Positions 43,001 through 53,547 of a stretch of DNA of 64,000 nt are shown here, one piece after another. The translations under genes and the position numbers were made by a program. How positions within the stretch are numbered: position 1 is the first letter of the stretch; every line of letters starts with the position of its first letter. The DNA is taken from positions 7,039,501-7,103,500 of the forward strand of contig CM065392.1 of the NCBI GenBank assembly GCA_033060915.1, in the 5' to 3' direction. The notes beneath the pieces are model-generated. The model searched no databases, was not told the origin of the DNA, and was given only the letters and a program-made list of their open reading frames with translations. This stretch comes from Euryodendron excelsum (lineage: Eukaryota > Streptophyta > Magnoliopsida > Ericales > Pentaphylacaceae).

Positions 43001-46000
43001 AAATAATCAAACAAGGATGCCCTCTAAATAGAATAAATTTTAGGCACTTCGACTCGTCCAACAGATTGGCCACCTTTGGGAGCTTTTAGGGCTCTTAAAC
43101 AGGGCCGCAAAATAGCTCTCTCTCCTCATTGCCAGTAACAGGAACTGTCAAGCTACTCTCTCTCCAAACAAAGGGGTAGCATTGTCTTTTGATTTGGTGT
43201 TTTTCTATCAACTTGAGGGAGACTTGGGCATGTGTTTCAGATCACATGTCGACAAATGACAACACACGACCTAACTATAGTGTCACCATGTCCCCAAAAT
43301 ATAGATAAATTGCTTTGAGAGTTACTGTGAGTTTATCTACATCTGTCAACCATACCACGAAATTTCAGCCTAAAAATCCATGTCCTTGTAAGATCACAAT
43401 TTTCAAGTGCTGCAATCATTCTTCGCAGGCTGATTTTTAATTCCTAAGCCTTCCTCCAATACAGTGTGAAATTCTCAATTGTATATGCTATTTTTCCTTG
43501 TTTCTATTGCATTCATACAACAATTTCTGTCAACTCTATCCATGGTGTCAATGCAAATTTTGTTACAAGTTCTGTAACTTTTGTTCCTTCAACTACCCAA
43601 ACTAAGGATTTAGAAAACCGAGGTATAACGCCTCACCCAAAAAAGGAGAGTCACACTTCTTGAGCTATGGTTTTGTGGAGTCACACCACAAGAAAATGCA
43701 TGGCATACAGAGCACTAAAAGGTAGAGATTAAGGTATCCCACCTCACTAGAACTAGAAGAACCACTCTTCTCAATAAAATCTCATGGTGTCATACCACAA
43801 GAGGATAGATGGCATCGCACCACAGACAATAGGCCAGAAAGGTCTGGCTGAATTTATCCATTCAACACAGAAATTACAGCCCCAAAGGAGGTGCTTTGAG
43901 GCGACAACTAGTTGACAACCAAGTAGGTGCAGCAAGCACCTAACAACTCTTCGACAACCAAATAGTTGAAGCAAGTATGTGATTGGGGACCAATTAAGGA
44001 GGTTACCTCAGAGGCTAATATGCAAAACTAGGCGAGTAAAATTACGTAAATTCTATCCCTTAAAGTATTAAAATTACAAAAAAATACTACATCCTGTTAT
44101 TAATCTAGCTTCGAAGAGGTGATTGTCTTAAACTTGAACCGATTCTTAAAATTTCTTTTTTCTATAAGGTATACCCCTATTCTAATAGGTTTTAAACAAG
44201 CGTTCATTCTTCTTTCTGGACCTCCTATGCTCCGCATCACTCCCCCTCAGTTGGAGAAAACTTGACCTCAAGTTTCAAAATGCCGAAATAGCAAAGGCCT
44301 AACTCTTGTGATGCAGGACAAATGTGGCGAACACTCTATTACTAGCAGTGTAGCAGTGAGCCCAAACTGATGTATGTCAGCAGTGGAGAGCTCTAGTTTT
44401 AGGGCTGAAATTGAAAGTTTTTACATGACTGAAAAGGTGGTCAAAACATATAGGCCTTTTTTATTTGTATGGTAATAAAAGGGTAGGGTTTTCAGAAATG
44501 AAAAGATGGAAGGGAACTATTCTGAATGCTAACTCCTAAATAGTTATTTTGCTGGTTTGGGTTGTTTCAGTATGCTAGGTTCTAAGGCTTGAATGGAAAG
44601 GGGCTTACACTTTTAGGGTAAGGTATAATAGTACAAAAAGGGTGGCCAAATAGATCTAGTTTTACAGTTTTAAAGAGAGAGTAAATCAAGAAGAAGAAAT
44701 TCTAGGCATCACACCTAGGTTAAGAATTCCATAACAAGATCCCAAAGAAGGTTCAAAGCTCTGAAAATATTCTAAAACATAATGTGTCTCTTAAATTCGA
44801 AGAACTATATTGGTATTTATAAATTTTAGAGAATCTTACTTGGATTCCTAACTTTTAGAGACTTGGCTTCGACTCCTAAAACCCACCTAAATTTAAATCA
44901 GGCCCATAAGTAAAAGCCAATTACATAATTCGACACATAGTAAGACACATCTCCTTCTGTCTATGTCGAAACAAGTGCTGACCTCCTTGGGGCTACAGAG
45001 TGAATCATGGCGTCCCTCAACTCTTCTTCCCTTGAATGCAAGCATATGCTAAACTAAGGAAGGAATGCCACCTTGCTCAGACCTGATCACAAGCTAGTGA
45101 TATATGAGATTTCATCCTGCTAAAAGTCCAAAAGCTCACCCTTGCTCCACCAATGTCTTAAATTGGTGAGCATTAGTAGCACAATCAGTCCAAAATTTAA
45201 TTTTAATAGAATTTTTCCCACAGGCTCCACAAAGTAACTAAGTTTGTAAAGCAACCTCTCAAATCTCCTTTGTTTTCCCAACTCCTCAGGCAGAGGTAGC
45301 CATCACTGATCTCTAGCTTGATGAAAGGAGAAGACAAGACATGACTAGAGAGTTCTCAAAGTCCCATTAGCCATGCGCAGCATCTTTTCCATCTTGTTCT
45401 TCACATTCCCTTTCAAATAGCCTATTAATACTTTACTATTAACAAACAAGAGCACTAAATACAACTAAGTTACATAATTGCTGCCATCTATGTTACAGTG
45501 GTAATTTGTAGCGTGGGATTTTCACTAAGTTACATAATTGCTGCCATCTACTTTACAGTGGTAATTTGTAACATGGGATTTACATTTTGGACGGCAATCC
45601 GTCCATTCTGCTGCCACCACTCCTACTCGTGTTCAAGAGAAGCAAGAGAAAGCTTGTCAAGTCTAGGTCACTAACGCAAGGATAAATCACAGAGAACAGC
45701 AATAAAAGTACCAAAAAGAAGTCAGGAAAATTGCCATCTAGCACTGATGGCAGCATGCCACGTGCAAAAAAGAACTCCACAAACTCATCTATATGTAATT
45801 TCTATTCCAAAAAAATGCTCCAAGCAAAAGCAACAGCAAAACTGCAAAGGAAAAGCGACCTTGTTGCAATCATTCCTACAAAAAAAATCTTATATGGCTA
45901 GAATTTCAGATCTAAATATTTTTAAACCGTGCTTCCACAACCTCAAAATAAGCAAAGAAACCACAGAAACAAAGTTGGATCACCAATATTCTCACTAGTA

Positions 46001-49000
46001 AAAGCAACACAGATGGGTGATTCTAAACGTGGTTTCAGCAGCATGAAATGTGCTGACATCAGCACCATGCCAGCAGCTCTTCTAACTTCTGCTTTGCGAT
46101 GTATTCCTGATTTTATTGCTCTGACACGAAGTTATTTTGATAGATAAGAAAGGAGAAAAAGAATACATGAGGAAAGAAAGAGTAGAATCGAGAGATGTGG
46201 AGTACTCTCTCATATGAGTCCCCAACTAATATACAAATTATACGAAAAATAGTTATCTAAAATGTTCAAGCGGCATGTAACCTACAAGTTGTAAATGAAG
46301 ATACTTATGGCACAAAAGATGAGTAGAAATAGAGCAATGGGGATGAAAATTGTGATTTGCAGCTAGAGTTCCTGTCTTTTTATGCACAGACCTCTGTTCC
46401 GGCTATGCCCATTGCAAGTCCAACATCTGCTGCATGAAGGGCAGGGGCATCATTGGCCCCATCACCGGTTACGGCTACAACTTCTTCAAACATTTTCTTC
46501 AGCTGGGTTACCAAAGTGTACTTATCTATAGGCGAGGCTCTAGCAACCACCTGTACATATGGGCAAAGATTCCAAAAGGATAAGTCCTAGAAAATGGTAG
46601 AAGATCATAAGATTTAAAATCCAACCAATACCAATGACTACAGACCTGAATTCTTGGTATTAACTTCTTCATCTCCTCAGGACTTTTGGAACCAAGGTCT
46701 GACCCTTTGATAGCTAAACCCTCATCAGTCAATATGCCACATTCTTTAGCTACAGCTTTAGCGGTATTGATATTGTCACCAGTAACCATACGTACAGCAA
46801 TTCCAGCAGCTAAACATGTCTGAACAGCATTTTTTACCTCAGGGCGCACTGGCTCGTTAATTCCAACAACAGCTATCAGTGTATACTTATCATCAGGAAT
46901 TTCACAGTCACTACAATCATCAAAATCCCTGAAAGCCAAGCATAGAGTTCTCAGACCTCCACAGCAAAAACTATTTATGACATCCAGGACCTTTTTTCTG
47001 CCTTCCTTTGAGAGATGGACAGTTCCGTTGCTATCAATCATCTTACTGCACATGTGCAGGATGATTTCTGCTGCACCTGTGCAGAATGCACGGTGACCAC
47101 GTTCAGGACAGGCCACAAGTACTGAGCTTCTTTTTCTAACTGAACTGAAGGGCTCAAACTGAACTATCTTAAAATGCTGAAATCGGTCGATGTCATCTCC
47201 TCCCAAAAGCAAGGCAAATTCAAGTAATGCCGACTCTGTTGGACTACCAAAAATAGTTCTCAATCCATCTTTTCCTTGTACTACCTCTGAACTAGTATTC
47301 AGTAATATAGATTGCAAAAGAACATCCAAAGCCCTCTCATATTCAGCAGATTTCAGAATATCTACAGCATCCTTGCTTGATATCACTTTATCACAGATCA
47401 ACACCCTATCTAAAACCATATGGCTGGCAGTTAGTGTCCCTGTTTTATCTGTGCAGATACTGGTAACAGAAGCCATAGTTTCACATGAAGAAAGATGCTT
47501 CACAAGAGCCCCCTCATTAATAAATTTTCTCACTGTACAAGCAAGGCTTAGTGTAACTGCCAATGGCAAACCTTCAGGAACTCCAACCACAAGTATAGTC
47601 ACCGCAATAGCAATGTAGTTCAGCAGCTTCAAGGCATCACCTGTTGACCACTGCAGGAACTCATTGTAAAGTGTTTTTTCCACCATAAGCCTTGTCACCA
47701 GCACCATGAAAGTCAGCAAGGAAAAGGCTGAACCAATCTTTCCAATAAATTTAGCAATACCATTCAACTTCTCCTGTAATGGTGTTCCTTTTTCTCCACA
47801 CTGACTCAGAGTAGCCATCAATGTTGCCCAGTAAGTCCTCATGCCAACTGATGCCACCAGCATCTTCCCTGACCCATCTTGCACCCTTGTCCCACAGCGA
47901 AGAAAGGGATTTGTTTCATTTACATTCACTAGCTCACTTTCTCCTGTCAGACTTGACTCATTGATCAACAAGTTGTAACCTGAGATATAAATGCCATCCG
48001 CTGGGACTTGATTTCCAGTGAATAGGTGTACAACATCTCCAACCACAAGATCATTGATGGAGATCTTTTGTTGAAATCCATCTCTGGTTACAAGCAAAAA
48101 CATTTTCTTTTTCTGCTCATCCCAATCCTGGAATAGCAAGTACTGCTTATAGTGACAGACCGTTGTAACCAGAACCACCAAGGAAATAGACAGAATGATC
48201 CCAAGCCCATCATACATACCCTGAGGCCACCCTTCTATGGTAATTCCAAAAACTATAGAGACAATAGCACACACTAGGAGGATTATGAGAGTGATATTGT
48301 GCAGTGCATCAAATGTGAATGTCCAAAAACTCTTGCGAGGCTTCTCACCATTTCGGTTGGAGCCATAAACTTTCTGCCTATCAGGAATAGGTGGTCGATT
48401 AGTTGCACTGATTCCCTTGTCTAGTGAGACACTTAGTTGCCGTGCAATCCCTTCAACACCATTGTAAGCCTTCAAACGATGGTAAGAACGTGAGAAGACC
48501 AAAAATGCAAGTTTATTTGCATCAATCCCAAAACCAGTTTGCCTAACCTTCTCTGAGAGCTTGTAAGGTTTACGAACAAGGACTGTATCACATCATCTAA
48601 AATTGATAATTAAAAACTTATAAAAGAAATATTATGGGGGAAATATTAAGGAGTGGAATACTGCTTATGAGTGGAACTCATATAAGACAAAGATATTTTA
48701 CCTATAAGAATAGCTGCTGCACGAGATACGAATAAAGCCACTCGCAATTTTCTCTGGCAGAACGTAATAGTTAAATGGTAAGAATAAAGAAACCTCAGAT
48801 GAAAGAGAGAACAAAAATGAAACAAACAAATGAAAAGAGAGAAAGTGGTCTGCATCACTCAGCTTGTAATTTTTGTACAGTGTGGTGGTCTTATTAGCAC
48901 TAAATTAGATCGAGAACAACAATATGAACTTCAAATGGCTCGTCAAATTAAGCATGGACAAGAATCACTCCCCTGCATTCCTTTTCACCTACATGAGAGA

Positions 49001-52000
49001 TATGACATCCAAGCAAGCAAAACCAAGGATGCTCTATCTTTGACCCATACATAGTAAATACACAAAGTAAGGACAAGTGCCGCTTCCTCAGAATAGACAT
49101 TACATTTCTAACAGCACACGCCTTACTGATGTCAAAGCAGCTTTTCCTCTACTCCCATGGTGTCTAAGGAGCACAATGTGCTTGACAAAAAGAGCATTTG
49201 TCTTTCTTCCAAAACCAAGGTTGGTGATGCTTGCTATATGATATAAGACAACTTAAGCAAACTTAAATTAAGGCTACCCATAGTTGATTTCATGGTGGTT
49301 TTGGGTTTAGAAAACCTTGTAGGTTTAGGGTTCAAAAAGTTAGAAGCATGAACCAGGGGTTTGTAGATGAAGAGGGCTGAAAACTGGCTTAATTTTATGA
49401 TAGGCAGGATGCTGGATCTTCAGAAAAAATGTAGTTATTGAAGGATGTAGGCAGCAATAACAAGGTTTCTAAGTATGGAATAAAAGCCAAAAGGTAAAGC
49501 AAGGGGTGAACGTTGATTATTCATTAGAGCTTAATATTGTAGATTTTTGTGTCTTAAAGAGGGGCTGTTCTCAAGCTGTGAATGGGGGACCTGAGACCAG
49601 TAACTTGGGTTTTTGCAAAGAAGAAGAGGAGGAAAAGGGGCTTTCCCTCACAAGGGCTTGGCAAATCCCACAACATAATGTCGAATTCTCTAAAGTCTAG
49701 TCTTATTGCATGGAGAGATCACAAAATATATAGGCTTCAAGACAATCTTGCTCCAACTATAACTAAGACTTCACAATAGGAAATTTTTATTTTTTACTAT
49801 AAAGACAATTCTAGACCTAAGGAAATCACACATAACAACCCATTAAAATAGCTTGACCTAAAACAAGATCCATAGACCCGTATAATAACTCGGATCTAGC
49901 AAATAAATGCAACTAAAGATCTAAACATATCCCAGGACAACTTCATTTGACCAAAGGGGCTTCTTCATTACCTTGGGACCCATAACGTTCATTTTAGGCT
50001 TCCAAATCCTATAATACGTGTTAAGCCATTCAGTAGATGTGGCATCACTACAATAATTTGGATAGCTAGCTATAGTGTTGGCTTCTTTAATTTTGTGGAA
50101 CATTTCTTTTTCCTTTTGAAGATCATAGTGAAGATTCGCAAAGAGCTAAAACCTCTCATTTTGAGTGAGAAATGGATAAGGGTGTGTAACCTCAAAAGCA
50201 GGTTAAATGTTGTTTAAAGATTTCACTGCAAAGATGCAATCGGGTAATAAGAAATATTTGTGTCATTGTGTGTCAATCAAGTTGCTTGCATCAGTTATGC
50301 CACTATTGCCACCGCATCAGTTGGTGATACCATCTTTCCGAGGAGATTGATTGTCAATGTCATGTTATTCCTAGGGGCCTTAACTCATATTTTGTTGGGC
50401 AGGCACGGGAGAGTGGATTCTGTGATTTCAATCTCAGTTGTAGCCATCTTACCTTTAAGCCATTGAATATGGAGGCTAAAACATTAACAACTAATACTCA
50501 CAAGTCCTAATAAATCCCACCCAGCCCAAGTGGTGGACCTTAGATTATGAAATATTTGTGAATTATCTTGATCAGATTTGCCCTAAAACCAAACCTCCTT
50601 TTGGGGGTTATCAGTAATCTACCTAGTTCCCTTCATCTCGCCAGAGCTTCTTCTAACGAGTTCTAAAGCCGAACGTTGAAGTTCTCCAGAAGATACCACT
50701 CCATTTAAAAATTGATGACATACAGTCACCATTTTCTCTCCTTTGAAAAAGAAGAAATCTATATTGTATTCTTTTAGAAGTATACTATATATATAGCAAT
50801 GTAGTGGAAGCTCTCAAACCTCCACTTATTCATTCATAGTCTTCAAAAAATCTGAAATATAAAGAAGCCACGTGGCTGCCCCACCCTTAAGTACAAAAAG
50901 TTATGTAGCTTCTTTGAATCCAAAACCTCATTCCAATTATCTCGAAGTTTTGAATGTATAAAAACAATAGATGGGTATGTACTCTCACCTAATCAGCTAA
51001 AATACCTTCTCAATCAATGTTGAAATAAAAAACAATCTGCACTATATGTCAAATTTCACAAAAGATATCACAAAATGATATCTCTATATTATATGTAAGA
51101 CTTTCCTAAAGGATTCCCTAAATATTTCCCTTGATATATTTTACTCGACATAATTGGCCACCATTTATTTAAATCAAGAAAAATATTTAATTCCACAAAT
51201 GACAGCCACAAATGGGGTTAGGGATAAATAACATGATGCTTAATCAAATGGAGGGAGGTTTGGGTTGATGGGGTTTTAATGCAACCAATCTCTATTGGTC
51301 AGGTAGCTTGGAGGATTCTAAAGGAGAAATAAATTATTAACTAATGTCCTTAAAGCTAACCTATTAAGAATGAGAGTTCGCTTAAGGCCAAGGCCTGTTC
51401 CTCTAGCAGTCAGGGCGTGACGTATTATTTTCTATGGAGATTTGTTGATGAAACATCTTAGATGGAGGATTGATGATGGAAAAACATTAATGTATGCTTA
51501 TGTTTTGATTTCAATATGCCAGCTTTTGTTGCTAGAAATGTGAATGTCACTACTCACCAGAGTTGCTGAGTTGATTTCTGATCTAATAAAATCTGGGATA
51601 AGGAGTAGATATATAATCTTTTGCCAGCTGACATAACTAAGGAAATAAATGTTTTGCCAGTACCAAGAGAGGGCTTCGCTCGTTCCTTAATGTGACATTT
51701 AGTCCTAATGGTGTACATTGTCAAATCTTGTATTTGGAATTCTGTATGACAAAAACAATCAAGGGGGGCTGAAAGTGGGTGCTACAATTGCTTCAAGGAA
51801 CTACCAGTCAAGCCTGGTAAGGGACAATAGTATACACTTCAAATTTCGACTTTTTCTGGCTCTTTACTAATGTAGTAATATATAATACCATAGGGGACAC
51901 TTCCTTGAAGAAAGCCGCACTCCCACCAGCTTTTGGCGCATGGCCAGGAGGCAAGAAAAGAGTATTGTTGTTGGGTTAATAATTAAGAAAGAAGGCAGGA

Positions 52001-52721
52001 TTTACTGGCCATTTCGGTGATACAACCAGTAAATATAAACAGTATCTGTGAAAGGTAACAAGAGTCAATAGTGTTCTCTTTGGAGTAAAGTTTGAACAAT
52101 TGAAGGAAGAGGGGCTTTGACTAGTTATAGAGCATTCTTAAAGGTTAAAAAGGTTTGGTTTTTCGTCTAAGGTTAATTAACAGCAGAAAATTAAAGAGGA
52201 ATAAAAGAAATTAGAAGTGCAGGAATATATTACATCACTTGATCCGGCAAACCGAAGTGATGCTAACACTCAATTTACAAGATTTTCGAATTTTTTTTAT
52301 AAGTTCAATACTTACGAATTTAAAAGCCGAAACAACTTCTTGATTTCTACTTGAATTCGAATAATCGGGACTTTAATTTGTGGCTAATTTTCTTTCTTAT
52401 TGGCTATTTCTAGCTACTGCCAACATGCTGGCTCTATTTAGTTGCAATTTTCAGTATCATTGACTGGGCTTAACCATCCTAAATCACATGAAATTTGAAA
52501 TATGTTTCGGATCAATATGGAATTCAACCAGAAGTCATCACACTCACCAGGGCTCGACATTTTAGTGCTGCTTCAGATCTCTTGCTCAGATTTGCTGTAA
52601 AACGAAACCTACGTTTAGGATTTTTCACGGTCTGACATACTTGCCTCCATTTCTGCAGAGCTTCTTCCGATGAACTCTTCGGCTTAACAACGGGGAAGTG
52701 CTCGTTCAGATACGCCTCCAT
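29126..52721 (-). CDS. ACA: Divergent type IIB Ca2+-ATPase (gene 2, complete, 7 exons over 23.6 kb)
   Basis: Exons from the 5' end: 52721-52548, 48753-48702, 48582-46646, 46550-46392, 42803-42632, 42519-42221, 29434-29126. All borders are GT-AG and phases match gene 1. The frame is open for about 1033 residues. Exon 1 ([19 protein letters not shown], Trp25) is the calmodulin-binding tail and looks like ACA1/ACA2; later exons look like ACA4/ACA11. Kept: [22 protein letters not shown] (Asp454), [14 protein letters not shown], and Asn/Asp in WVNMISD. Changed against gene 1: FCKGAS to FCTGAA (Lys to Thr577), IKDPVRPG to [18 protein letters not shown] to [15 protein letters not shown] to CHYKQ. 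The protein may be an altered or weak pump, or a gene starting to decay; no frameshift or stop was seen. The ATG at about 48502 seen in exon 3 is internal and is not the start. Confidence 0.9.
30737..30781. repeat. (GA)n microsatellite
   Basis: About 22 uninterrupted GA units. A second GA run (about 31049-31079) and several A-runs (30540-30560, 30957-30973) lie nearby. Confidence 0.95.
31049..31079. repeat. (GA)n microsatellite, second
   Basis: About 14 GA units within a purine-rich tract. Confidence 0.93.
32100..33713 (+). pseudogene. Possible LINE ORF1 remnant (plus strand)
   Basis: It lies directly upstream of an L1-type ORF2 start and is GC-richer than its surroundings. It contains plus-strand pieces of the Gly/Trp-rich, low-complexity type found in plant LINE ORF1, for example [18 protein letters not shown] near 33222-33278. 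All frames are broken. Position is the main argument, so confidence is low. Confidence 0.35.
33722..34124. mobile_element. hAT-type MITE, 403 bp, with perfect 8-bp target duplication
   Basis: Flanked by GTTTTTAG at 33714-33721 and 34125-34132. The ends are inverted repeats: CATAGTTATCAAAACC on the left, CATAATTATCAGAATTG as complement of the right. The interior is rich in ACCGG motifs (GGACCGGACCGACCGGTCG). It sits inside the LINE remnant, between its ORF1-like and ORF2 parts. Confidence 0.85.
34258..35445 (+). pseudogene. Internally deleted LINE (L1-type) ORF2 remnant, antisense to gene 2
   Basis: It begins with the endonuclease start MNINIIS-stop-NVKG, where a TAG replaces the conserved Trp, and continues [15 protein letters not shown]. 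Soon after comes the C-terminal zf-RVT region: [18 protein letters not shown] before the MITE, and [35 protein letters not shown] after it. Pieces of the final helix-rich part ([28 protein letters not shown]) run to about 35300. Nearly all of the endonuclease and the whole reverse transcriptase are missing, so this copy is dead. A hAT MITE (34589-34945) is inserted in the zf-RVT part. Confidence 0.75.
34589..34945. mobile_element. hAT-type MITE, 357 bp, with perfect 8-bp target duplication
   Basis: Flanked by CTAGTGGG at 34581-34588 and 34946-34953. The ends are TAGGGGGTGGCCATGGGC and, as complement of the right end, TAGGGGTGGACATTGGGC. GC-rich arms (GGCCCGGCCC) surround an AT-rich core. It interrupts the LINE zf-RVT frame. 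It is the cleanest of three related copies in the window. Confidence 0.9.
35446..35890 (-). other. LTR-like fragment next to the non-autonomous copia element
   Basis: The run TATTATTGATCAAAAATTA, then GAGCCTCTATATAGGC near 35605-35620, has the layout of the R region and TATA box of a minus-strand copia LTR. It resembles but does not match the LTRs to its right. A (GA)n run lies near 35827-35837. Boundaries are unknown. Confidence 0.3.
37217..37229 (-). other. Primer-binding site (complement of initiator tRNA-Met 3' end)
   Basis: The minus strand reads TGGTATCAGAGCC, the classic copia primer site. It lies 5 nt from the 5' LTR end and fixes the element's orientation. Confidence 0.75.
37235..37823 (-). 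repeat. 5' LTR of the non-autonomous copia element
   Basis: On the plus strand it runs from TGCAGGGAAGC to TTCTGCATCA. The segment TAGGGAAGCAT through CGTTGATTCGC to AAATATC is partly duplicated just outside it (about 37147-37216), between the internal region and the primer site. Confidence 0.65.
38825..39000 (-). mobile_element. 3' end of an L1-type LINE, minus strand, with poly(A)
   Basis: On the minus strand, TTGTTTTGCTCTTTTATACA, then GGGTGGCACCGTGG, GGATGCTCTTATTATA and TTGTCTCTTTTCACTTGTC lead into an A-run (plus strand T-run at 38829-38838). Such a T-rich tail with GGCACC and AATAAAA-like motifs is typical of plant L1 3' UTRs. It may belong with the reverse-transcriptase fragment at 40360-41480. 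Confidence 0.5.
39006..39220 (-). mobile_element. Truncated copy of the CATAGTTAT hAT-type MITE (inverted)
   Basis: It starts CATAGTTATTAGAACCG, matching the end of the 33722-34124 element. Read in the opposite direction it shares GCACCCAACCACT, CGTATAATATATAAGG and ACCGATTGAACC. One inverted end is missing and no duplication was seen. Confidence 0.6.
40360..41480 (-). pseudogene. LINE (L1-type) reverse-transcriptase remnant, minus strand
   Basis: Translated on the minus strand in broken frames it gives [16 protein letters not shown], where the family has FADDT, so the catalytic Asp pair is lost. [42 protein letters not shown] and [16 protein letters not shown] follow, in the order of plant L1 ORF2 after the reverse transcriptase. 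Several stops and shifts make it non-functional. It lies in intron 6 in the same direction as gene 2. Confidence 0.7.
41481..42220 (-). other. Intron 6, part next to exon 6: no structure recognised
   Basis: Ordinary AT-rich intron sequence; overlapping small open frames show no family signature. Confidence 0.5.
44221..44275 (-). mobile_element. Copia-type 3' LTR/polypurine junction, minus strand (fragment)
   Basis: The plus strand reads CTCCGCATCA, CTCCCCCTCAGTTGGAG, then ACTTGACCTCAAGTTT. On the minus strand this is a purine tract, CAACTGAGGGGGAG, followed by TGATGCGGAG, which corresponds to the junction at 36378 in the non-autonomous element. The LTR would extend to the left (about 43950-44238). 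The other LTR was not located with certainty. Confidence 0.45.
45463..45582. repeat. 60-bp tandem duplication in intron 4
   Basis: Two copies exactly 60 bp apart share ACTAAGTTACATAATTGCTG, then CCATCTA, TTACAGTGGTAATTTGTA and TGGGATTT. They differ at about 6 positions. Confidence 0.9.
48754..52547 (-). other. Intron 1 of gene 2 (3794 bp)
   Basis: Donor GTGAGT after the Leu codon at 52548-52550; acceptor TGCCAG before AGAAAATTG at 48753. A long first intron after the calmodulin-binding exon is also seen in gene 1 (4161 bp). No transposon boundary or gene was recognised inside. Confidence 0.8.
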
Positions 52722-53204
52722 TGGGGAATCGATGAGAAACAGAAAGTTAACCCTCTGCAGAGTATCGACACAGAGAGAAACCCTGACGAGCTCTAGCTAG
52801 AATCCTAGAACAGTTTCAGGCTTCAGCCACCCGTTTTCTTTTCTATCTTCTTTTCAATAATTTCTATATTACTTTACTTTTCCCCGTTCTTTGAATTTCA
52901 AAACAAATTTTCCTTTCACACTTTCTCATTTCTTGATAGTAATGACAATGGATCGGAAAAATGGAGATCCGCCTTGTTTAGAGTGAGGATGGAATATGTG
53001 AAATGGGGATGGAACCCGAGATGAATGTTAAAATAAAAGTTCATAGGTATTGAGACCGGGATGGACAAAGTTTTACTGCTACTTTCCGCCCCGCTTTTAT
53101 ATATTTTTTATTTTTATATAGGCTGGTTTTTACCCTGTTTTAGAACCTTGGCCCTTTGGCTTAGGGTTTTCTCACACTCAGCGGACTGCGCCTTCACTTT
53201 CAAG
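52722..53204 (-). promoter_or_regulatory. 5' UTR and promoter region of gene 2 (unresolved)
   Basis: The sequence upstream of the minus-strand ATG at 52721. The first 100 bp are moderately GC-rich and may be the 5' UTR. No TATA box could be assigned with confidence. Confidence 0.35.
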
Positions 53205-53547
53205 TTGTGTTTGGTTGAGAAATAAAAGTGAGGGAATGAATTAGTTATTTCGTAGGTTTAACAAAATTTAAATTTAGTAAAAAAAATTATATGAAATTAG
53301 TTAATTTTTTTAAGTAATTAATTTTCATAATAGGAGAAAAGTAATACTATAGTACTTATTTTTCTCTCAGCATAAACTCTAAAATGACATTTTTATTCTT
53401 CTTCTATTGTTATAATAAATTAATATAACATTAAATATCTATATTATAATTTAAAATTAGTTTTTTATTAATTTTTTATTTTTAATGTAATATTTTGATA
53501 AAATAATATTTGTTATTCTTATCATAATTTTATCATAATCAAACATA
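53205..53547. mobile_element. AT-rich MITE-like element (Harbinger-type ends)
   Basis: The left end reads TTGTGTTTGGTTGAGAAAT and the complement of the right end CTATGTTTGATTATGATAA. The 340 bp between them are strongly AT-rich with no coding content. A TWA duplication could not be confirmed. Confidence 0.45.

Larger units (their letters stand above)
42804..46391 (-). other. Intron 4 of gene 2 (3588 bp)
   Basis: It separates exon 4 (ending AGTE) from exon 5 (VAREIADVV). The equivalent intron in gene 1 is 171 bp. It contains a copia-like LTR/purine-tract junction near 44221-44260 and a 60-bp tandem duplication at 45463-45582. No gene was recognised inside it. Confidence 0.8.

Noticed and set aside
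46526..48502. 658-codon frame as a complete single-exon ATPase starting MVFSRSY
   Set aside because: The Met is internal. Upstream exon sequence ([19 protein letters not shown]) and two further 5' exons join in phase, and the frame's end runs past a GT donor at 46644-46645 into intron.
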